This document shows, one piece after another, positions 5,957 through 10,449 of a stretch of 10,449 bases of DNA. Numbering within the stretch: the first letter of the stretch is position 1; the number at the start of each line of letters is the position of its first letter. Source of the stretch: Oscillospiraceae bacterium (lineage in GTDB: Bacteria; Bacillota; Clostridia; Oscillospirales; Ruminococcaceae). Made by a program: the position numbers and the translations under genes. The DNA lies in contig JAHHUB010000046.1 in the NCBI GenBank assembly GCA_020024175.1, forward strand, positions 1 to 10,449. The letters are read 5' to 3'. The notes below the pieces were generated by a model. The model ran no database searches. It had not been told where the DNA came from and was given only the letters and a program-made list of their open reading frames with translations.

Positions 5957-6373
5957 ATGATTAAATTAATCGTAGGCAACAAAGGTTCAGGAAAAACAAA
6001 GGCTCTTATCAACATGGTAAACAGTGCAGCAACTACTTCAAAGGGAAATGTAGTTTGCATTGAAAAAGGTCTTAAACTTACATATGATATTGATCACAAG
6101 GCTCGTCTTATTGATAGTGAACACTATTCCATCAAGGGATTTGAAAATCTCTATGGTTTCATCACCGGAATTTTGGCAGGAAACTACGATATTACAGATT
6201 TATTCGTTGATTCCACACTTAAAATCGGCAGTAATGATTTGACAAAGTTCGCCGAAGTTGCTACTAAATTGGAACCATTGGCAGAAGAAAACAATGTAGT
6301 AGTTACATTTACTCTTTCCTGTGCTAAGGAAGAACTTCCTGAATCAGTAAAGAAATTCTGCATTGAATACTAA
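5957..6373 (+). CDS. Small P-loop ATP-binding protein, unknown function
   Basis: The 138-residue protein (start by AAGGGAGG and promoter position) opens with MIKLIVGNKGSGKTKALI. This is a complete Walker A loop, G7-x-x-G-x-G-K13-T14. A Walker B-like strand TDLFVD ends at D85. A later strand, NNVVVTFTLS, followed by CAKEELPESVKKF resembles the sensor strand and helix of RecA/PilT-type cores. It is much shorter than a full AAA+ or PilT ATPase and has no membrane span or recognisable effector domain. I recall similar short proteins in Clostridia, sometimes labelled ATP-binding or twitching-motility-like, but no assay-based role. The codons in the body look well adapted, and the gene has its own strong promoter and terminator. 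That suggests steady, fairly high expression as a single cistron. ATP binding is likely; the target is unknown. Confidence 0.9.
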   Translation: MIKLIVGNKGSGKTKALINMVNSAATTSKGNVVCIEKGLKLTYDIDHKARLIDSEHYSIKGFENLYGFITGILAGNYDITDLFVDSTLKIGSNDLTKFAEVATKLEPLAEENNVVVTFTLSCAKEELPESVKKFCIEY

Positions 6374-6386
6374 ATAACTTTAAGTT

Positions 6387-6420
6387 AAAACCTTCTCGAA
6401 TTTTCGAGGAGGTTTTGTGT
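6387..6420 (+). terminator. Terminator of the P-loop gene
   Basis: AAAACCTTCTCGAA (6387-6400) pairs with TTCGAGGAGGTTTT (6403-6416), about 13-14 bp with one G-U wobble and a tight A/T loop. It is followed by TTTTGTGTATTT. It lies 14 bases after the stop codon. Confidence 0.85.
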
Positions 6421-6440
6421 ATTTATAAAAGGATGTAAGT

Positions 6441-6842
6441 ATGAAAAAAAATAAGATTGATTGGGGACTTTTTACAATTTGCTTTGTAGTAATTTTATAT
6501 TGTATATTTTATTGGAATGTAAGATCATCAGCAGATGTTCTAACCACTGCTGGAAAACAGATGTGTTTAACAATGAGTGGCATTTGTGCAGTGATAATTT
6601 TGCTGATAATAGCCAAAGCACTTAGTAAAGGAAAATTTTTAAGCGGGAAATATATGAATTGGAGTGCTATAGCTTACAGTGTAATTATTTTACCTTTAGG
6701 TGTTTTTTATTTAAAAATTGCCAATGCAAACTCAGATTTCTCAACAACTCAAAAAGTAAAAAGTGCAGTAGTTATTTTATTTTGTGTAGGAAATGTTCTT
6801 TATAATCTATATAAAGTAACTAAGAAAAAAGTTAATAATTGA
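6441..6842 (+). CDS. Four-span membrane protein, unknown function
   Basis: ATG 6441 has AAAGGA (about 6427-6432) 8 nt upstream. The 133-residue product is basic at both ends (MKKNK.., ..VTKKKVNN). It has four hydrophobic segments near residues 9-27, 41-61, 72-92 and 107-126, separated by short loops, so both ends are likely in the cytoplasm. No catalytic motif, signal peptidase site or known family pattern is visible. It lies between two terminators with only 20 bases after the first. No clear promoter fits that space, so expression may depend on read-through of the P-loop terminator or on a promoter inside the upstream gene. It is more AT-rich and has weaker codons than its neighbours, which fits low expression or recent acquisition, though neither is shown. 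Confidence 0.75.
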   Translation: MKKNKIDWGLFTICFVVILYCIFYWNVRSSADVLTTAGKQMCLTMSGICAVIILLIIAKALSKGKFLSGKYMNWSAIAYSVIILPLGVFYLKIANANSDFSTTQKVKSAVVILFCVGNVLYNLYKVTKKKVNN

Positions 6843-6890
6843 TTTTCTGCATAATGCTTTTATAAAACAAGGAAACAATGTTTGCCGCAT

Positions 6891-6931
6891 AAAAAAGACA
6901 GCTCCGATAAATTAATTCGGAGCTGTTTTTT
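6891..6931. terminator. Bidirectional terminator between the membrane protein and GGGtGRT genes
   Basis: ACAGCTCCGA (6898-6907) pairs perfectly with TCGGAGCTGT (6917-6926) around a 9-nt loop. An A run (6891-6896) precedes and a T run (6926-6931) follows, so it has a U tract on both strands and serves both convergent transcripts. Confidence 0.9.
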
Positions 6932-6941
6932 ATATCAGAAG

Positions 6942-7946
6942 TTATGCGTTTTTAACGGCTTCTGATGCAGCAACTGCACAGGCAACTGTTGCACCTACCA
7001 TAGGGTTATTTCCCATACCGATAAGTCCCATCATTTCAACATGAGCAGGAACGGAAGAAGAACCGGCAAACTGAGCGTCGGAGTGCATACGACCCATAGA
7101 ATCTGTAAGACCGTAAGAAGCTGGGCCTGCAGCTACATTGTCAGGGTGAAGTGTTCTTCCTGTTCCACCGCCTGATGCTACTGAGAAATATTTTGTGCCT
7201 TCTTCTATTGAGCGTTTTTTGTATGTGCCGGCAACAAGATGTTGGAATCTTGTGGGGTTGGTGCTGTTTCCTGTTATGGAAACATCAACTTGTTCATGTT
7301 CCATAATTGCGACACCTTCCTGAACATCGTTGGCACCAAAACATCTGACTGCGGCTCTGTCGCCATCGGAGAATGCTTTTTCTCTGACTATTTTAAGTTC
7401 ACCTGTTTTAAAATCATAGTCGGTTTCCACATAGGTAAAACCGTTTATTCTGGATATAATGTAAGCGGCATCTTTTCCAAGACCGTTGAGAATAACTCTG
7501 AGAGGATTTTTTCTCGCTTTGTTGGCTGTTCTGGCAATTCCGATAGCACCTTCGGCAGCTGCAAAGGATTCATGACCTGCCAAAAAGCAGAAACATTTTG
7601 TTTCATCCCGAAGGAGCATTGCTGCCAGGTTTCCATGGCCAAGTCCCACTTTTCTTATGCTGGCAACAGAGCCGGGAATACAAAATGCCTGCAAACCTTC
7701 ACCGATTGATTGAGCACATTTGTCAGCTTCTTTGCTGCCGCGTTTTATAGCTAAAGCTGTGCCCAAAGTATATGCCCAAACCGCATTTTCAAACGCGATA
7801 GGCTGAACACCTTTTACCAAAGATTCTACATCAATATTGTTTTTTTCGCAAATTTCTTTTGCTTCCTCGAGAGAGGAAATGCCGTTTGCTTTAAGACATT
7901 CCTCAATGGAGGAAATTCGTCTTTCTTTACCTTCAAAATTAACCAT
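6942..7946 (-). CDS. GGGtGRT family protein
   Basis: The 334-residue protein carries the family-defining GGGTGRT at residues 259-265. Other conserved blocks include RKVGLGHGNLAAMLLRDE (about 99-115), FCFLAGHESFAAAEGAIG (119-136), VSITGNSTNPTRFQHLVAGTY (about 223-242) and the Ala/Gly-rich end GMGNNPMVGATVACAVA. There is no signal peptide or membrane span; it is cytoplasmic. The family is known from anaerobes and is usually encoded beside a NifU-like scaffold, as here. A link to iron-sulfur or other metallocofactor handling is inference from that pairing. Cys residues at 33, 77, 89, 118, 120, 202 and 323 could serve such a role. The start is taken at 7946 because AGGGAGG (7957-7963) lies 10 nt upstream. 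The longer frame to 8012 runs back into the upstream gene. It is second in the operon, 16 bases after the NifU-like stop. Confidence 0.93.
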   Translation of the reverse strand: MVNFEGKERRISSIEECLKANGISSLEEAKEICEKNNIDVESLVKGVQPIAFENAVWAYTLGTALAIKRGSKEADKCAQSIGEGLQAFCIPGSVASIRKVGLGHGNLAAMLLRDETKCFCFLAGHESFAAAEGAIGIARTANKARKNPLRVILNGLGKDAAYIISRINGFTYVETDYDFKTGELKIVREKAFSDGDRAAVRCFGANDVQEGVAIMEHEQVDVSITGNSTNPTRFQHLVAGTYKKRSIEEGTKYFSVASGGGTGRTLHPDNVAAGPASYGLTDSMGRMHSDAQFAGSSSVPAHVEMMGLIGMGNNPMVGATVACAVAASEAVKNA

Positions 7947-7956
7947 TTTACAAAAT

Positions 7957-7963
7957 CCTCCCT
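7957..7963 (-). promoter_or_regulatory. Ribosome binding site that fixes the GGGtGRT start
   Basis: AGGGAGG on the minus strand overlaps the last base of the NifU-like stop codon and lies 10 nt before ATG 7946. This sets the start and suggests coupled translation of the two genes. Confidence 0.8.
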
Positions 7964-8655
7964 TATTCTTCTCTTGGGTCAATGTATTTAGCTGCATTTT
8001 CATATCTGCCATAGGTGCCTACATTTTTCTCGAATGCTTCGGAAGGGTTCATACCCTTGCGGATAGCTTCCATCATCTTGCCCTGGCGTACAAATTTATA
8101 TCCAATAACTTCATTGTTTTCGTCCAAAGCCAGATTAAGAATATAACCTTCTGTTGTTTCCAGATAACGAACACCCTTTTTTCTTGTTGAGAAAATTGTT
8201 CCCACTTGTGAACAAAGTCCCTTTCCCAAGTCTTCCAGAGATGCACCTATTGGAAGACCGTCTTCAGAGAAAGCTGTCTGGCTTCTGCCGTAAACTAATT
8301 GAAGGAAAATTTCTGTCATGGCAACATTGATAGCATCACAAACAAGGTCAGTGTTTAAAGCTTCCAGCAAGGTTTTGCCGGGGAGAATTTCTCCTGCCAT
8401 GGCAGCCGAGTGTGTCATGCCTGAACAGCCGATAGTTTCTACCAATGCTTCTTCTATAATGCCGTCTTTTACATTGAGGGTGAGTTTACAGGTTCCCTGC
8501 TGAGGAGCACAGCGTCCCACACCATGGGAAAGTCCGTAAATATCGCCGATTTGGCAGGGTTTAACCCATCTTCCTTCTTCAGGAATGGGAGCGGGGCCAT
8601 GGTTGCACCCCTGATGCACAGGACACATATTTTCTACTTCATTTGAATAGTTCAT
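7963..8655 (-). CDS. NifU-like iron-sulfur cluster assembly scaffold protein
   Basis: The 230-residue protein resembles the IscU/NifU N-terminal scaffold fold, which holds nascent Fe-S clusters on Cys residues. The recognisable core is 'GTCKLTLNVKDGIIEEALVETIGCSGMTHSAAMAGEILPGKTLLEAL'-like (about 54-100), matching the IscU 'GC..aiASsS...e...GKtl.eA' block. Cys56, Cys77 and Cys148 are the likely equivalents of the three ligand Cys. Extra Cys at 11, 17, 34, 49 and 106, with a Cys-rich N-terminus, set it apart from IscU, as does the C-terminal half with 'GYILNLALDENNEVIGYKF'. It is longer than IscU (about 130). The start at 8655 is set by AAAGGAG (8665-8671) 9 nt upstream; the frame to 8715 crosses the -10. 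It is first in the operon with the GGGtGRT gene. Confidence 0.88.
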   Translation of the reverse strand: MNYSNEVENMCPVHQGCNHGPAPIPEEGRWVKPCQIGDIYGLSHGVGRCAPQQGTCKLTLNVKDGIIEEALVETIGCSGMTHSAAMAGEILPGKTLLEALNTDLVCDAINVAMTEIFLQLVYGRSQTAFSEDGLPIGASLEDLGKGLCSQVGTIFSTRKKGVRYLETTEGYILNLALDENNEVIGYKFVRQGKMMEAIRKGMNPSEAFEKNVGTYGRYENAAKYIDPREE

Positions 8656-8706
8656 ATTTTGTTTCTCCTTTCGTATTTGGAAAAGGTTAATTAATATCAT
8701 ATAATA

Positions 8707-8735
8707 ATTATACAATAAATCAAAAAGTTTATCAA
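8707..8735 (-). promoter_or_regulatory. SigA-type promoter of the NifU-like/GGGtGRT operon
   Basis: On the minus strand TTGATA (8730-8735) and TATAAT (8707-8712) are separated by 17 bp. The predicted transcription start near 8700 lies downstream of the longer ATG at 8715, so only the 8655 start is possible from this promoter. The leader is about 45 nt. Confidence 0.8.
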
Positions 8736-8748
8736 CTGTAAATATAGT

Positions 8749-8778
8749 GGTATAAATGATGTAATATTAGGTATAAAT
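8749..8778. repeat. Two GGTATAAAT repeats 21 bp apart, upstream of the NifU-like promoter
   Basis: GGTATAAAT occurs at 8749-8757 and 8770-8778, a period of 21 bp or about two helical turns. It begins 14 bp upstream of the -35 of the minus-strand operon. The placement suits an activator or repressor site, but the background is AT-rich. Confidence 0.35.
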
Positions 8779-8872
8779 AAACAATAATAGGATCAATGTG
8801 ATATTTTATATAATATATAATCCTTTTATTTTGAGAAAAATTTTAAAAAGCTGATTTATAATTTCAAAAATA

Positions 8873-8901
8873 TTGACAAAATTCGTTTATTGCCGTACTA
8901 T
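8873..8901 (+). promoter_or_regulatory. SigA-type promoter of gltX
   Basis: A perfect -35 TTGACA (8873-8878) lies 17 bp before TACTAT (8896-8901), which matches TATAAT at four of six bases. Transcription should start near 8908, after the longer in-frame ATG at 8904, so gltX begins at 8943. The short leader (about 35 nt) leaves no room for a T-box. Confidence 0.7.
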
Positions 8902-8942
8902 TAATGTATATATTTATTAAAATTTATTACGGAGGACATATT

Positions 8943-10406
8943 ATGAAATTTGACCATGCAAGAACCAGATTTGCACCAAGTCCAACAGGTTATATGCACG
9001 TTGGAAATCTTAGAACAGCACTTTATGCTTATCTTATATCTAAATCTCAGGGAGGAAAATTCCTTCTCAGAATAGAAGACACAGATCAGGAAAGACTGGT
9101 TGAAGGTGCAACGGATATTATTTATGATACTTTGAGAGAAACAGGACTTATTTGGGATGAAGGTCCCGATATAGGCGGCCCTGTTGCTCCTTATATTCAA
9201 AGTGAAAGAATGAAGTCCGGTATGTACAAAAAATACGCTTTGGAATTGGTTGAAAAAGGTGCAGCTTACTACTGTTTCTGTGATAAGGACAGACTGGAAG
9301 AATCAAGAGTTTTGCAAAAAGCCAGTGGAAAAGCTCCCATGTACGACAGACACTGTCTGAAACTCACTCCTGAGGAAATTAAGGCAAATCTTGATGCGGG
9401 AATGCCTTATGTAATTCGTCAGAAAATACCGGAAGGTGAAACTACATTCCATGATGAGATTTTCGGAGATATAACTGTTGACAACAGCACACTTGATGAC
9501 CAAATTCTTATCAAAACCGATGGTATGCCAACCTATAATTTTGCCAATGTAATTGATGACCATGAAATGGGTATCACTCATGTTGTAAGAGGAAATGAAT
9601 ATCTTGCATCTTCACCTAAATACAATTTATTGTATGAGGCATTCGGATGGGACATTCCTAAATATATTCACTGTCCTCCCGTTATGAAAGATGCTACTAA
9701 CAAACTTTCAAAAAGAAACGGCGATGCTTCTTATCAGGATTTGGTGGCTAAGGGTTATTTGACAGAGGCAATATTAAACTATATTCTGCTTTTGGGCTGG
9801 AGCCCCAAGGGTGAAGAAGAATTTTTCACTTTGGAAGAAATGAAAGACGCTTTCTATATTGAAGGTATTTCAAAATCCTCTGCAATTTTTGATCCCCAAA
9901 AACTCAGATATATAAATGCAGGTTATCTCCACAAGATGACTGTTGACCAATTCCACGAAAAAGCTTTGCCATGGATTAAGAAAGCCATTACCAAAGATTA
10001 TGATACAAAATTTATTGCTGAAGTCATTCAGCCAAGATGTGAAGTTTTAAGTGAAATTCCGGAACAAATTGACTTCCTTGAAGAACTTCCCGAATACAGC
10101 ACAGAACTTTATGTAAGCAAAAAAATGAAAACAAATCAGGAAACATCTCTTTCCGTGCTCAAAGAACTTCTTCCTGTTTTGGAAAATCATAATGATTATA
10201 CAATGGATGGACTTCATGAAATGCTGTTTGGTGAAATTGAAAAAATGGGTGTTAAAAATGGTTATGTTTTGTGGCCACTCAGAGTTGCTGTCAGCGGAAA
10301 ACAGTTTACTCCCGGCGGTGCATTGGAAATTTGCACAATTTTGGGCAAAGAAGAAAGTCTTAACAGAATCAGAAAATCCATTGAACTTTTGGAAAATCAG
10401 CAATAA
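8943..10406 (+). CDS. gltX: Glutamate--tRNA ligase (GluRS, class I)
   Basis: The 487-residue enzyme charges tRNA-Glu with glutamate using ATP, in the cytoplasm. The length is normal for bacterial GluRS. The Rossmann catalytic core starts RTRFAPSPTGYMHVGNLRTAL, with the HIGH-type motif at P14-T-G-Y-M-H-V-G21 and the LLRIEDTDQER block at 41-51. The second ATP-binding signature is K254-L-S-K-R258, preceded by HCPPVMKDATN. A Cys-x-Cys pair (C111, C113) and H137-C138 sit where zinc-binding GluRS enzymes carry ligands, so a zinc site is possible. Residues about 325-487 form the anticodon-binding domain. GGAGG at 8931-8935 lies 7 nt before ATG 8943. Promoter position excludes the in-frame ATG at 8904. 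It is monocistronic, with promoter and terminator in view. Whether it is discriminating or also misacylates tRNA-Gln cannot be told here. Confidence 0.98.
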   Translation: MKFDHARTRFAPSPTGYMHVGNLRTALYAYLISKSQGGKFLLRIEDTDQERLVEGATDIIYDTLRETGLIWDEGPDIGGPVAPYIQSERMKSGMYKKYALELVEKGAAYYCFCDKDRLEESRVLQKASGKAPMYDRHCLKLTPEEIKANLDAGMPYVIRQKIPEGETTFHDEIFGDITVDNSTLDDQILIKTDGMPTYNFANVIDDHEMGITHVVRGNEYLASSPKYNLLYEAFGWDIPKYIHCPPVMKDATNKLSKRNGDASYQDLVAKGYLTEAILNYILLLGWSPKGEEEFFTLEEMKDAFYIEGISKSSAIFDPQKLRYINAGYLHKMTVDQFHEKALPWIKKAITKDYDTKFIAEVIQPRCEVLSEIPEQIDFLEELPEYSTELYVSKKMKTNQETSLSVLKELLPVLENHNDYTMDGLHEMLFGEIEKMGVKNGYVLWPLRVAVSGKQFTPGGALEICTILGKEESLNRIRKSIELLENQQ

Positions 10407-10409
10407 TAC

Positions 10410-10446
10410 AAAAAAGCGGAATATTATGGAATATTCCGCTTTTTTG
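10410..10446 (+). terminator. Rho-independent terminator of gltX
   Basis: AGCGGAATATT (10415-10425) pairs perfectly with AATATTCCGCT (10430-10440) around a 4-nt loop. An A run (10410-10415) pairs on into the T run (10440-10445). It lies a few bases after the gltX stop and can work on both strands. Confidence 0.92.
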
Positions 10447-10449
10447 ATG

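Noticed and set aside
6239..6267. TTGACA inside the P-loop gene as a promoter for the membrane protein gene
   Set aside because: The hexamer 17 bp downstream is TACTAA, a poor -10, and it would leave a long leader crossing the terminator at 6387-6420.
7239..7709. A 156-residue plus-strand open frame
   Set aside because: It lies entirely opposite the GGGtGRT gene, has no ribosome binding site and a Cys/Ser/Phe-rich composition typical of antisense translation.
8904..8942. T-box riboswitch or other tRNA-sensing leader for gltX
   Set aside because: The leader from the predicted start is only about 35 nt, with no specifier stem, T-box sequence or terminator.

Overview
The window is ordinary chromosome from a low-GC, anaerobic Firmicute, most likely class Clostridia. 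The evidence is AT-rich intergenic DNA, strong AGGAGG-type ribosome binding sites, consensus TTGaca-17-TATAAT promoters, a bacterial glutamyl-tRNA synthetase, a Gram-positive-style lipoprotein, and a GGGtGRT/NifU-like gene pair typical of strict anaerobes. No insertion sequence, phage, CRISPR array, tRNA or rRNA is visible. The genus cannot be fixed from the sequence alone.

Layout from left to right. A terminator at the left edge closes a gene outside the window. A minus-strand lipoprotein gene with a GerMN-like segment follows (120-1436). Divergent from it is a three-gene plus-strand unit (1596-3274): a CBM9-like domain protein, a 57-residue single-span membrane or secreted protein, and an orphan TroA/BtuF-type solute-binding protein. 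A start-less ORF remnant (3334-3525) and a small zinc-ribbon gene (3578-3793) come next, then a bidirectional terminator shared with greA (3841-4314, minus). greA and a secreted D,D-carboxypeptidase gene (4604-5758, plus) diverge from a very AT-rich region. This region holds a consensus greA promoter overlapped by a pair of similar 15-bp elements, and a long hairpin at the 5' end of the greA leader.

A monocistronic 138-residue P-loop protein (5957-6373) has its own promoter, leader hairpin and terminator. A four-span membrane protein (6441-6842) follows and ends at a second bidirectional terminator. That terminator is shared with the minus-strand operon of a NifU-like scaffold (7963-8655) and a GGGtGRT protein (6942-7946). 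The last gene is gltX (8943-10406, plus) with its own promoter and terminator.

Most genes are housekeeping functions: transcript elongation, cell-wall trimming and tRNA charging. The least understood parts are the NifU-like/GGGtGRT pair, which is conserved but of unproven biochemical role, the CBM9-like/small protein/solute-binding protein unit, and the small P-loop protein. Several starts used here are shorter than the longest open frame, because a strong ribosome binding site and a promoter place the real start downstream. I do not see convincing evidence of an entirely new multi-gene system.
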